A stretch of DNA of 52,248 bases, taken from NCBI RefSeq assembly GCF_011030405.1, contig NZ_JAAJTJ010000029.1:1-52248 (forward strand), written 5' to 3'. How positions within the stretch are numbered: position 1 is the stretch's first letter; every line of letters begins with the position of its first letter. Below are positions 39,813 to 48,195 of the stretch, piece after piece. A program made the translations under genes and the position numbers. Under the pieces are notes generated by a model. That model ran no database searches. It was not told where the DNA came from and was given only the letters and a program-made list of their open reading frames with translations. The stretch is from Parapedobacter sp. SGR-10 (GTDB taxonomy: Bacteria > Bacteroidota > Bacteroidia > Sphingobacteriales > Sphingobacteriaceae).

Positions 39813-39866
39813 TTTGTTAGTGTGTTAATTATTTGTTGGGCTTGCTCAATTATTTTTTGTTAGTGT
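39813..39866. promoter_or_regulatory. Direct repeat tttgttagtgt, possible regulator site
   Basis: tttgttagtgt occurs at 39813-39823 and again at 39856-39866, 43 bp (four helical turns) apart, with aattatttgtt-like copies between. It lies between susC and its regulator gene, upstream of the susC promoter, where an activator would bind. Confidence 0.4.
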
Positions 39867-39909
39867 AGTTTTGACACTGTATGTTTGTAGTACTATTGAT
39901 GTAGTATAT

Positions 39910-42765
39910 TTAGTGTTCTAATAGAAACTCTGTTAAGTTTTTGTCTGTAGGAAGGCTGAATTTCTTGCGTAAACGGTAGCGTCGTATCTCTACACCGCGT
40001 GTTGTGATGTTGAGTAGTGAGGCAATATCCTTGCTGGACATATTAAGTCGCAAGTAAGCGCATAGCTTGAGATCGTTCGGTGATAAAGATGGATAATCTG
40101 CTTTCAATTTTTTGAAGAAGTTTTCATGTGACTCGTTGAAGCTTTTTTCAAATATATCCCAATCACGTTCATCACTGCGTGCATTATCCATGAGTTTATT
40201 TACTTTCTGCAATTGGTCAGCAGACAATTTATTGCCATTTTTATCTTTCAGATTGAAGAGTTCATCCTGCAGATTGTTCAACAGTTCATTTTTGTAAACA
40301 ATGTTGGCAGCTACATTGGCAAGCTCTCGATTTTTGAGTTCTAATTCCTGTTCCAATTGCTCAGTCTTTAGCTTCATGAGCTTTTTCTCGTTTTGTTCCG
40401 CTTCTCGACGCAATAATTCTTCCTGGCGTCGGCGTAGCTTTTCACGCAGTTGAAGCTTATCTTGTTTTATCTTTTGGATTATACGACGCCGTATATAGGT
40501 GAATGTCAGTACAAAAATGACCAGATATAGAAGAAGGGCAGGCCATTGCAGGAAAAATGGAGGCTTGATGGTGAATGTAACCTGACTGATCTCTGAAATC
40601 TGTCCATTCGCGGCTATCGCTCTTACTTTAAATGTATAGGTTCCCCACGAAAGATTTGTAAAATCGATATAGGGTATTTCGGAAGGGCTGGACCATTTAT
40701 TATGATACCCTTCTAATTGATATTGGTATTTTATGGCTGTGCTGGAATACCATGGAGAGGAGAATACTACACGTATATTATTGTGTCGGTAAGGGATAGG
40801 TTTTTCAAGAGCCAGATAGTGTGTCGAGTCACCATTCATCATGGAAATATCCTGTAAGCCTTTTATGATGGGGCTTTCAATAGGTATGCTATGTTTAAAA
40901 TACGGATTATAGGCTACAAAACCATTGTCTAGGGCAAAAAGGAACCGATCTGCTGCAAACTCTACGTTTTCATATTTTTTCATGACGGTATTTTCCAGCA
41001 CATTAAAGGAGGTGGAATCGATACGGATAGTATTGTCGTTTCTCCATTCTATTAAAGCAAAGCGTCCTTCGTTGATAAAGATATACGTTGTATCATCCCG
41101 TTCCTTTATTTTGCTCGCATTCGCGAAAGAGCCGAGGGATTCATTTAGATCATTGTAAGGTCCAAATTTGTCCAATACCTTGTCGTAGATAAAAATACCC
41201 TTATCGGTCGCAAAAACAGTATTGCCCCGTATACCAGCCGGCGTGATTCGCTGAATATTGGGAAAATCTTCTTTGAAAGAGAATGTTTTGAGCGTTTTTA
41301 TCTTAGGTTGGGCTATTGAAAGTTCTAGCAACTTTATACTATTATTAAATACAGCCCAAAAAGTCATATCTCCCCAAGGATAAAGTTTGAATACGGCCTG
41401 TTTGGGGTCGTCAAACTTACGGCTCAGCTGCCAGTTTTGTCGATCTTCGAATAAGGCTATTCCCGTGTAGTTCCCTTGGACGAAAAAGGGGGCGTTGGGT
41501 ATAAGCTGGATGTTTTGCCAACCGCCCGTCCAACTTGATATACGTTGTATATGGTTGTCCTTGACTAAAAAAGTACCATTATTGTGTCCACAGATCAGTT
41601 GGTTGTTGAGTATATCCAAGGACCAAACCTGTCCTTGCGAATTGGGAATGAATTGAAATTGAAGTTGTTGTGCGTAATTGTCTGTAGTCCAGTGGCTATA
41701 AAATAAACCTTGGTTTGTTCCCAAGTATATCTTGTCTTGAAAGACCTTCATGGCGTAAACAGTTCCCAGTTCGCCGAAAATATCGTTGTAATAATAAAAG
41801 GGGGAGTTGATCTCAATACGGTCTATACCATTGTCCAATCCTGCCCAGATATTGCCCTGTTTGTCCAATAGCATGCTGAGTACGGTGTTGTTCTGTAGGC
41901 CGTTCCGTTTGTGGATATGTTGGAGTATTTGCCCCGACTGATCGATGATGAAAATACCGTTTTTAATTGTTCCGAATGCGAATGTGCGATCATCTATTTT
42001 GATACCGTTGTCTATCTGTGCTTCTTTAAGGAGTTGGTTTAATTGTGGGTTGACGTTCCACGGCAAAGCTTTCCCGTTTTCATGCAAGATAAAAAGCCCC
42101 TCTTTGGCAGTTCCGACCAACATTTCTTTAGCACTGAAAGGAAGAACGACCAATACATTTGTCAATCGTGTTTCCAAGGGGATAAACCCCGCCGGACTCC
42201 ACGTGCTTAACCCGGTAGGGATTTTTTCGACCCATATTTTCTTTCCTACCTGATGTGCAAAGAGAAAAGGTTCTCCATTACCGTAGAGTGTTGCGATTTT
42301 ATCTTGATGTAAGAGATAAAATTTAGAGAACGACTGAAAGATAACCGAATCGCCAGTGAAGAATATTTTCCATATCTCATCATTCTCGATAATATCGGGT
42401 TTTATCAAATGTGTTAAGGAATGGTACTGAAGCTTACCCTTCTTCTTTTCGAAATAACCAAATTCTTCCTTGCCACCTGCATATATACGTCCATCTTCTG
42501 CCACACGTACACTCCGTGCACCAACTTTGTTTTTCAAAGGGTAGATTTCCCAATAGGACCCGTCGAATGCTATTATACCATCAGCATTGGCCGTATAGAT
42601 CACGCCATCCGGTGCCTGATCAATACTCCAGTTTTGGTTTCCTGCTTTGTATTTCGATTTGGTGTAATTCTGTACATAGGGACTCCCAATAGATGAAATG
42701 GATTGTCCAGGGCAATAAATACCGGACAATAAACAAAATAACAAGCCTATGGTACGAATCATCAT
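39910..42765 (-). CDS. One-component membrane sensor-regulator (propeller, triple-Y, LuxR-type HTH)
   Basis: PUL regulator of 952 residues. The signal peptide is MMIRTIGLLFCLLSGIYCPGQS. Residues 25-690 form a periplasmic beta-propeller, followed by a triple-Y domain (GYHNKWSSPSEIPYIDFTNLSWGTYTFKVRA). One membrane helix (WPALLLYLVIFVLTFTYI) leads into a coiled coil rich in Glu, Lys and Arg, and the C-terminus is a LuxR-type HTH (LSPNDLKLCAYLRLNMSSKDIASLLNI). There is no histidine kinase or receiver domain, so the signal must pass directly from periplasm to DNA, unlike hybrid two-component PUL sensors. The ATG pair at 42765/42762 is chosen because the signal peptide starts there; an upstream extension to 42837 is unlikely. 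Confidence 0.88.
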   Translation of the reverse strand: MMIRTIGLLFCLLSGIYCPGQSISSIGSPYVQNYTKSKYKAGNQNWSIDQAPDGVIYTANADGIIAFDGSYWEIYPLKNKVGARSVRVAEDGRIYAGGKEEFGYFEKKKGKLQYHSLTHLIKPDIIENDEIWKIFFTGDSVIFQSFSKFYLLHQDKIATLYGNGEPFLFAHQVGKKIWVEKIPTGLSTWSPAGFIPLETRLTNVLVVLPFSAKEMLVGTAKEGLFILHENGKALPWNVNPQLNQLLKEAQIDNGIKIDDRTFAFGTIKNGIFIIDQSGQILQHIHKRNGLQNNTVLSMLLDKQGNIWAGLDNGIDRIEINSPFYYYNDIFGELGTVYAMKVFQDKIYLGTNQGLFYSHWTTDNYAQQLQFQFIPNSQGQVWSLDILNNQLICGHNNGTFLVKDNHIQRISSWTGGWQNIQLIPNAPFFVQGNYTGIALFEDRQNWQLSRKFDDPKQAVFKLYPWGDMTFWAVFNNSIKLLELSIAQPKIKTLKTFSFKEDFPNIQRITPAGIRGNTVFATDKGIFIYDKVLDKFGPYNDLNESLGSFANASKIKERDDTTYIFINEGRFALIEWRNDNTIRIDSTSFNVLENTVMKKYENVEFAADRFLFALDNGFVAYNPYFKHSIPIESPIIKGLQDISMMNGDSTHYLALEKPIPYRHNNIRVVFSSPWYSSTAIKYQYQLEGYHNKWSSPSEIPYIDFTNLSWGTYTFKVRAIAANGQISEISQVTFTIKPPFFLQWPALLLYLVIFVLTFTYIRRRIIQKIKQDKLQLREKLRRRQEELLRREAEQNEKKLMKLKTEQLEQELELKNRELANVAANIVYKNELLNNLQDELFNLKDKNGNKLSADQLQKVNKLMDNARSDERDWDIFEKSFNESHENFFKKLKADYPSLSPNDLKLCAYLRLNMSSKDIASLLNITTRGVEIRRYRLRKKFSLPTDKNLTEFLLEH

Positions 42766-42837
42766 AAAGTGCCTTTGCGAATAGTGCAAGTTACGAACTC
42801 GGACGCTTTTAAGCAAAAGCTTCGTAACACATACCAT

Positions 42838-43028
42838 ATTATGGTGTTAGAGAAAATTTTGTATGGTTTTGTTTATGCTTTTGACTGAAAAAGGGAAACA
42901 AGCCAACTCAAAAGAGCACATGAGATCGGAGATAGATAACGAATCGTGGCTCATCACTTGTTTGCTGTTTTTGCTGTATATTGAGAGGGGTTACCTCGCT
43001 TTGCTCGGTGATCCCTAAGGGGAGGGTT
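42838..43028. other. Intergenic stretch with short palindromic repeats
   Basis: No gene is seen. The part from 42985 (aggggttacc..ggtgatcccta, then aaggggaggg) forms imperfect inverted repeats of a type often scattered in Bacteroidota, and leads into the structured element at 43029. Confidence 0.4.
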
Positions 43029-43153
43029 CCAAAGCAAGAGCAAGCAATGTGCTTCGCACAGTTTTGTCGTTTAATACATTTTCGCTCAAGTAAACTTGGC
43101 CTATTGTATTAAACGACAAAACCCGACTAATGTCGGGCTTGCTCTTGCTTTGG
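43029..43153. repeat. Nested inverted-repeat element abutting tRNA-Ser
   Basis: The outer 17-bp arms (43029-43045 and 43137-43153) are perfect complements, as are the inner 18-bp arms (43061-43078 and 43105-43122). Two side hairpins (tgtgc-ttc-gcaca at 43048-43060, cccgac-taat-gtcggg at 43122-43137) and a loop hairpin (caagt-aa-acttg at 43087-43098) complete a cloverleaf-like fold. The right end coincides with the encoded CCA of tRNA-Ser. It could be a MITE-like element, a structured RNA or an elaborate terminator. Confidence 0.75.
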
Positions 43154-43241
43154 CGGAAAGGGAGGGATTCGAACCCTCGATACAGTCATCCCGTATACAG
43201 TCTTTCCAGGACTGCTCATTCGACCACTCTGACACCTTTCC
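43151..43241 (-). tRNA. tRNA-Ser (anticodon GGA)
   Basis: The minus strand folds as a class II tRNA with a long variable arm. The acceptor GGAAAGG pairs with CCTTTCC, followed by G and an encoded CCA. The anticodon loop CTGGAAA gives GGA. TTCGAAT is the T loop. 91 bases including CCA. Confidence 0.96.
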
Positions 43242-43339
43242 GAATGCGAGTGCAAATATACAATATTTATCTTCTAAAAATAATTTTTCTTGGAATTTAC
43301 TAAACATTATTTTTATCGGTCCGGACGGTCTGAAGGGGA

Positions 43340-44317
43340 TTATCTACTGTTTTTTCTCCATTGCAGTATGCACGAAATAGCATAGTGGTCCGAGAGAGGT
43401 ACACCGTTGCTATTGGTGAAATATTGCTTTTCTACCTTGTACACCGAAGGAAAAAATTCTAACTGCGCACTATTTCGAAAAAGGATCTTATCAATACTTT
43501 CGCAGCTATCTGTCAGGGTCAATTTTTCTTTTGGAACAAAGTCAGTATGTGCGAAGGGGCATACCCCGCCTTTTTGGAGTATCGTCCATACATCCTCTAG
43601 CCCTGTTTTTTGTGCAAACCAACCCATATTGTCCCAAGTGGCTTCAAAATGGGCATTAAAATCCCCCATGACAATAATAGCCTTTCCAACGGACTGGGTG
43701 CCGATATATTGGGCCAATTGCTGTAAGTTTTTCTTTCGGGCGATGGTCGCATATTTATCATCCTGTGCAGTTGCATGCACGTTGTAGACATCTACGCTGA
43801 TTCCTTTTGCAACTTCGATACGGGCAAAGGAAAACCCCTTGGCGGCAAGACAATCCGAGCCACTACAGTGTTGCCATGGGATACGCCTTGATTCCCGGAT
43901 GGGATATTTGGACAAGGTGTTGAGGCCATCGCCGTAGGGTACCGCTATCTTGTGGACAGTGCGGAAGCGATGTTCATTTCGATCTCCGTAGAGTTCCCGA
44001 TGATAATGGAAGTCTTCCTGCACATTGACAATATCAAAACGGTTGATTTTCTCCGCAATTTCTTTCATGCTCTTTGCTCGGGAACAACTGGCCGAAGACA
44101 GGAAATCGGGGAGGCCGGCGACATTATAGGTCAACAGTGACAGCTCTCCTGCATCCTTATATTCCAGGGCGTACCCGTTTACTTCGGTATGAAATGAGGA
44201 ATAAGTGCTGGAATGGGTCGTTTTGATCAAGTAGCCAAATACAATTGGAAAGGTTAAAACGGACAGTACTACATTTCGCCAGTGCCTCTTTTTATGCCAA
44301 ACCATATCGAAGACCAT
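43340..44317 (-). CDS. Endonuclease/exonuclease/phosphatase (EEP) family protein
   Basis: A 325-residue protein of the DNase I-like fold. A membrane helix near the N-terminus (WRNVVLSVLTFPIVFGYLI) anchors it or serves as signal, with the catalytic domain outside. LLTYNVAGLPDF, NVQEDFHYH (metal-binding Glu), YNVHATAQDD, VMGDFNAH and LSDHYAISC are the EEP motifs; all catalytic residues seem present. The best match in kind is a sphingomyelinase-C-like phosphodiesterase, of interest because Sphingobacteriaceae make sphingolipids. A nuclease is also possible. ATG 44317; an in-frame ATG 12 bases later is an alternative. Confidence 0.82.
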   Translation of the reverse strand: MVFDMVWHKKRHWRNVVLSVLTFPIVFGYLIKTTHSSTYSSFHTEVNGYALEYKDAGELSLLTYNVAGLPDFLSSASCSRAKSMKEIAEKINRFDIVNVQEDFHYHRELYGDRNEHRFRTVHKIAVPYGDGLNTLSKYPIRESRRIPWQHCSGSDCLAAKGFSFARIEVAKGISVDVYNVHATAQDDKYATIARKKNLQQLAQYIGTQSVGKAIIVMGDFNAHFEATWDNMGWFAQKTGLEDVWTILQKGGVCPFAHTDFVPKEKLTLTDSCESIDKILFRNSAQLEFFPSVYKVEKQYFTNSNGVPLSDHYAISCILQWRKNSR

Positions 44318-44509
44318 AGGTATTTATCGTTATATGCTTCAAATCTAGATCAGAATTGTTACGTAGGTGTAAAGCCCAGATTATACTTTCGTATAGAAAT
44401 TGTTTCCAATGGATAAACAAGCTCCTGAAATTTCATAAAGGATTAATATTCAGTTTCTATTAGGGCAATATGAAGGACTTATTTTAGTGGAAACAAATAA
44501 TAAGGTTAT

Positions 44510-45685
44510 ATGATAAAAATTGCCTTTTTTGCAGAGATACTGATCGAGGAATGTGATGGCGCTTCCCGCACCATGTTTCAAATTATCAATAGAATAGATT
44601 CTACGCAATTTTCTTTCTTGTTTATATATGGCAAAGGTCCTGAACAAATAGACAAACATGCTTCCATACGTATTCCAACGCTCAATACCGGCCTAAATGC
44701 GGATTACAGTTTTAGTTTGCCTGCTTTGGTGAGTGTACAGGTCAAACAACAGCTGGATACTTTCCAACCCGATGTCATTCATATTGCGACACCGTCGCTG
44801 CTGGGCTTTTTCGCACTGCGTTATGCCAAGTCACGGAATATTCCGGTCATCAGCCTTTATCACACCAATTTTCTGTCTTATATACCGTATTATTTCCGAA
44901 AAATTCCTGTGCTCATCAAGCCTGTAAAACAGTGGATGACGGCAGCTATGCAGCGATTTTATAATCGGTGTGATGTGGTATATGTTCCTTCACGGGCCAT
45001 GCAGGTACAACTGGAAGGCCTGGGCGTAGAAAGGGATAAAATGGTTTTGTGGCAACGTGGCATCGATCTGAATCTCTTCAATCCCCAAAAAAGGGACGTA
45101 GCCTATGTTCAAGGTATCACGGGGAATGATAGGCCCAATATATTATTCGCAAGTAGATTGGTGTGGGAAAAAAACGTACAGATATTGATAGAAATATATA
45201 ATCGGCTTCAAGATATGCATCTTTCCTACAATTTTATCGTTGCTGGTGATGGAGCGGCAAAAGAGGAGATGCAACGACAAATGCCAGAAGCTATTTTTAT
45301 GGGCAACCTGCCCCACGCCGAATTGGCAAAGCTGTATGCGTCTTGCGATACTTTTGTTTTCCCTTCGGTTTCTGAAACCTATGGAAATGTAGTTGTAGAA
45401 GCTATGGCATCCGGTTTGCCCTGCGTCATTGCGGATGGTGGAGGAAGTGCCGATTTGGTGCGTCATGGACAGACAGGATATAAATGTGCTGCCGAATCAG
45501 CAGAGGACTACATTATCTATATTCGACTGTTGCTCAACGACCCGGTATTGCATGGATTCATTACACGTACAGGACTCAGCTATGTACAAGGATTTGATTG
45601 GAAAAAACTGACTGACCGTTACTTTGACGAAGTTACACAGTTGGGTATGCAATCCAATAAAGATCTGGTATGGGCGGCATGTTGA
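44510..45685 (+). CDS. Glycosyltransferase family 4 protein
   Basis: A 391-residue GT-B glycosyltransferase. The N-terminal acceptor domain starts MIKIAFFAEILIEECDGASR. The nucleotide-sugar domain shows LFASRLVWEKNVQILI, VAGDGAAKEEM and the E-x7-E motif in SETYGNVVVEAMASG. The pattern resembles mannosyl- or glucosyltransferases acting on lipids (YHTNFLSY, VPSRAMQVQLEGLGV). First gene of a three-gene operon; its stop overlaps the next start. Donor and acceptor cannot be read from the sequence. Confidence 0.88.
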   Translation: MIKIAFFAEILIEECDGASRTMFQIINRIDSTQFSFLFIYGKGPEQIDKHASIRIPTLNTGLNADYSFSLPALVSVQVKQQLDTFQPDVIHIATPSLLGFFALRYAKSRNIPVISLYHTNFLSYIPYYFRKIPVLIKPVKQWMTAAMQRFYNRCDVVYVPSRAMQVQLEGLGVERDKMVLWQRGIDLNLFNPQKRDVAYVQGITGNDRPNILFASRLVWEKNVQILIEIYNRLQDMHLSYNFIVAGDGAAKEEMQRQMPEAIFMGNLPHAELAKLYASCDTFVFPSVSETYGNVVVEAMASGLPCVIADGGGSADLVRHGQTGYKCAAESAEDYIIYIRLLLNDPVLHGFITRTGLSYVQGFDWKKLTDRYFDEVTQLGMQSNKDLVWAAC

Positions 45686-46692
45686 CCAAGAAAAAGGTAT
45701 GGCGATTTATCATTCTTGCATGTATTATCGTTCCGATCGCCGTATTCATTACAAAAGTCGATTTTGTAGTGGTTTTTCAAGAACTTCAGAAAATCGGCCC
45801 AAGATTTCTCGTTATTCTGCTGATTACTTTTATAGCCTATCTACTTGGTACGGTTGGCTGGTGGGTATGTTTGGGGAAGGAAAGGAGGTGTGTTTCCTTA
45901 TTGCAACTTTTTGGAATCCGTCAGGTAGGCGAAACGGTAGGTCTTTACAATCCGTCCAGTATCGTGGGGGGAGATGTGTTGAAGAATGAACTATTGAAGC
46001 CTTATCGGATTACGGGAAGTGTAGCATCCGAATCTATTGTTGTATCGCGTGTGACGGCGGTATTATCCCAATTATTACTGTTGATTATTTCCTTGCTCTG
46101 GTTGTCCCTTACAGCGAGCAATGTGCTGCCGCTATTGTGGCGTTACGGTTTGTTTGTACTCATTGCATTGCTTCTAGCCATAAAAGGTGTGTTTTTCTAT
46201 TTTCTTTATCAACAGCGAGGAATCGGTAGGACTGTGCCTCAAAATATGTCTAATTTATGGTGGCGCATGCGGAAGACTGTTCGTGATCTGGCTCTACAGG
46301 CACAATGTTTTTGCCGTGACAACAATACGCTGTTTTGGTGGTCTTATTTCCTCTTTTTTTTACATTGGTTGGTGGGTAGTATGGAGTTTTATGTTATCCT
46401 GTATTTTCTTGGTTACGATATTTTATGGATACAGGGTGTACTTTTGGATATGGGTGTCATCCTGATCAAAAGTGTCGGGGCGTTTATACCCGGGCAGCTG
46501 GGAATAGAAGAGCTGGGCAATAAGGTGGTATTGGCCAGTATAGGAATTCAGGGGGTGGCAGTCTGGGTTACGGTATCCATATTGCGACGGGCACGGCAGG
46601 TATGTTGGATATTGATCGGGATAGTCTGTTATATTTTTATCCGAAAATCGGATACTACCAACGTTTTAAAATATGGAAGTCCTGTTCGTTAG
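45679..46692 (+). CDS. Flippase-like multi-span protein (LPG synthase TM family, UPF0104-like)
   Basis: A 337-residue membrane protein with about eight helices (FIILACIIVPIAVFI, LVILLITFIAYLLGTVGWW, LLLLIISLLWLSL, YGLFVLIALLLAIKGVFFYFLY, WWSYFLFFLHWLVGSMEFYVIL, others). It fits the lysylphosphatidylglycerol-synthetase transmembrane family, found beside glycosyltransferases and thought to move lipids across the membrane. It overlaps both neighbours (7 bp and 20 bp), so translation is coupled. An ATG nine bases upstream is possible. Confidence 0.8.
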   Translation: MLTKKKVWRFIILACIIVPIAVFITKVDFVVVFQELQKIGPRFLVILLITFIAYLLGTVGWWVCLGKERRCVSLLQLFGIRQVGETVGLYNPSSIVGGDVLKNELLKPYRITGSVASESIVVSRVTAVLSQLLLLIISLLWLSLTASNVLPLLWRYGLFVLIALLLAIKGVFFYFLYQQRGIGRTVPQNMSNLWWRMRKTVRDLALQAQCFCRDNNTLFWWSYFLFFLHWLVGSMEFYVILYFLGYDILWIQGVLLDMGVILIKSVGAFIPGQLGIEELGNKVVLASIGIQGVAVWVTVSILRRARQVCWILIGIVCYIFIRKSDTTNVLKYGSPVR

Positions 46693-47830
46693 TCACAAAT
46701 ATCCGCCTGCTACCGGCGGAATGGAAAAGCAGAGCTATGAATTGATTGAGGGAATGCATGCCCATGTGGTTGTCCGGAAAATTGTTTATACGGGCAAAGA
46801 AAGCTATTTTCATTTTTTTCGCAAACTCAATGGTCGCATCCTGGCGATGGTACACCGGTACCCCAATATCCGTGTGGTACATTTTAATGATGGATTGATT
46901 GCGGCCCTTAGCCTTTGGCACGTCGGTTATGACCATCTCCGTAGGGTGGTCACGCTTCATGGATTGGATGTTGTTTTTCCTCTTGGTCTTTATCAACGTT
47001 TTATCTTGCCACGTTTCAATCGTTACGATCGTGTCGTAGCTGTTAGTCAGGCTACAGCTGTAGCCGCTATTAGACGGGGAATAGACGAAAAAAAGGTTTC
47101 CGTTATCTCCAACGGAATTGATCATCGGCTAGCCCCAAAAACAGATGTCACAGAATGGGGAAAGTTCCAACGGAAATATCATCTGCCTCATGGAAGTAAA
47201 ATTCTGGTTATGTTGGGACGCCCCGTCAAGCGTAAAGGGTTCTCCTGGTTTGTCCGTGAGGTGTTGCCCTTGCTTCCCGAAGAATATTACCTGGTGATGG
47301 CCGGGCCGTTTTCTAGGGAAGTATCAAAAACGGAGGAACGATTACGGTGGTTGCCCGGACGTTGGCGCCAGCTTTATATGTTGTTTATGGGCTATCCTTC
47401 GGATCAGATGGAATTGCGCAGCTTATTAAACGATTCGGCATACGTTGATAGGATCAAGCATGTGGGGAAATTGCCGAGAGAAGAGCTGGATGTTCTTTTA
47501 AGTCATGGAGAAGCTTTCTTAATGCCTAATATTAGCGTAGAGGGGGATATGGAAGGATTCGGTTTGGTATGTCTGGAAGCGAGTGCCTGTGGAGCAATGG
47601 TACTGGCATCGGCTATCGATGGGATTGTGGATGCTATACAACATCGAAAAAATGGGATACATGTAGAACCAGAAAATGCGCAAGCCTGGTCCAGTGCGAT
47701 ACAGGGATTGGTATATGACGGAAAGGGAGAGCAGCGACATGCTTATCGTACATATACTTTGGCGCATTTTGGATGGGACAAAATGGTCCATGGATATGCA
47801 GCCCTATTTAAAGAATTGTCTGTGACATAA
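46673..47830 (+). CDS. Glycosyltransferase family 4 protein
   Basis: A 385-residue GT-B enzyme. MEVLFVSHKYPPATGGMEKQS is the typical N-terminus with the Gly-rich loop. MLGRPVKRKGFSWFV, VMAGPFS and the E-x7-E motif in DMEGFGLVCLEASACG follow. It starts 20 bases inside the flippase-like gene. With the first transferase it probably adds successive sugars to a lipid carried by the middle protein (inference). Confidence 0.88.
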   Translation: MEVLFVSHKYPPATGGMEKQSYELIEGMHAHVVVRKIVYTGKESYFHFFRKLNGRILAMVHRYPNIRVVHFNDGLIAALSLWHVGYDHLRRVVTLHGLDVVFPLGLYQRFILPRFNRYDRVVAVSQATAVAAIRRGIDEKKVSVISNGIDHRLAPKTDVTEWGKFQRKYHLPHGSKILVMLGRPVKRKGFSWFVREVLPLLPEEYYLVMAGPFSREVSKTEERLRWLPGRWRQLYMLFMGYPSDQMELRSLLNDSAYVDRIKHVGKLPREELDVLLSHGEAFLMPNISVEGDMEGFGLVCLEASACGAMVLASAIDGIVDAIQHRKNGIHVEPENAQAWSSAIQGLVYDGKGEQRHAYRTYTLAHFGWDKMVHGYAALFKELSVT

Positions 47831-47833
47831 AAA

Positions 47834-47859
47834 AAGAGGATGTCGCAAAACATCCTCTT
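47834..47859 (-). terminator. Shared terminator of rpsU and the glycosyltransferase operon
   Basis: A perfect 10-bp stem (aagaggatgt 47834-47843, acatcctctt 47850-47859). On the minus strand it runs into TTTTTTTAT, so it is strongest for rpsU. Confidence 0.88.
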
Positions 47860-47883
47860 CTAATCTTATCGTAGCAAACACGT

Positions 47884-48075
47884 TTAAACGTTCTCTTGGT
47901 TTAATTGTTGTTTGTAGATTGCTTTCTTAATCTGGGTACGACGAGTGACTGATCTTTTCTCGTATGCTTGACGAGAGCGCAGTTCGCGTAATACACCTGT
48001 CTTTTCAAATTTCTTCTTGAAACGTTTCAACGCTCTGTCTAAGGATTCTCCTTCTTTTACATTTACGATAATCAT
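47884..48075 (-). CDS. rpsU: 30S ribosomal protein S21
   Basis: bS21, 63 residues, with [27 protein letters not shown] and the basic C-terminus. In Flavobacterium, bS21 helps hide the anti-Shine-Dalgarno end of 16S rRNA, so most genes do without Shine-Dalgarno sequences. This gene is the exception in the window and has AAAGGAGG before its ATG, which fits translation by ribosomes that lack bS21, an autoregulatory loop reported in that genus. Confidence 0.97.
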   Translation of the reverse strand: MIIVNVKEGESLDRALKRFKKKFEKTGVLRELRSRQAYEKRSVTRRTQIKKAIYKQQLNQENV

Positions 48076-48086
48076 GCTGTTATATA

Positions 48087-48094
48087 CCTCCTTT
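48087..48094 (-). promoter_or_regulatory. Strong Shine-Dalgarno of rpsU
   Basis: AAAGGAGG on the minus strand, 11 bases before the ATG. No other gene in the window has such a site. Confidence 0.9.
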
Positions 48095-48122
48095 CGTGCC
48101 CTTTTAATTTTTTTTGTGTGTG

Positions 48123-48130
48123 CAAAGATA
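48123..48130 (-). promoter_or_regulatory. Probable -7 element of rpsU
   Basis: TATCTTTG on the minus strand fits TAnnTTTG perfectly, about 30 bases upstream of the Shine-Dalgarno. A -33 TTG is not evident in the A/T-rich sequence beyond. Confidence 0.5.
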
Positions 48131-48195
48131 GCTTAAAAAAGTAAAAACTAAAAGGTAAAAATTAAAAAAAATGTTGTCCCAATTTTATCCTGTAT

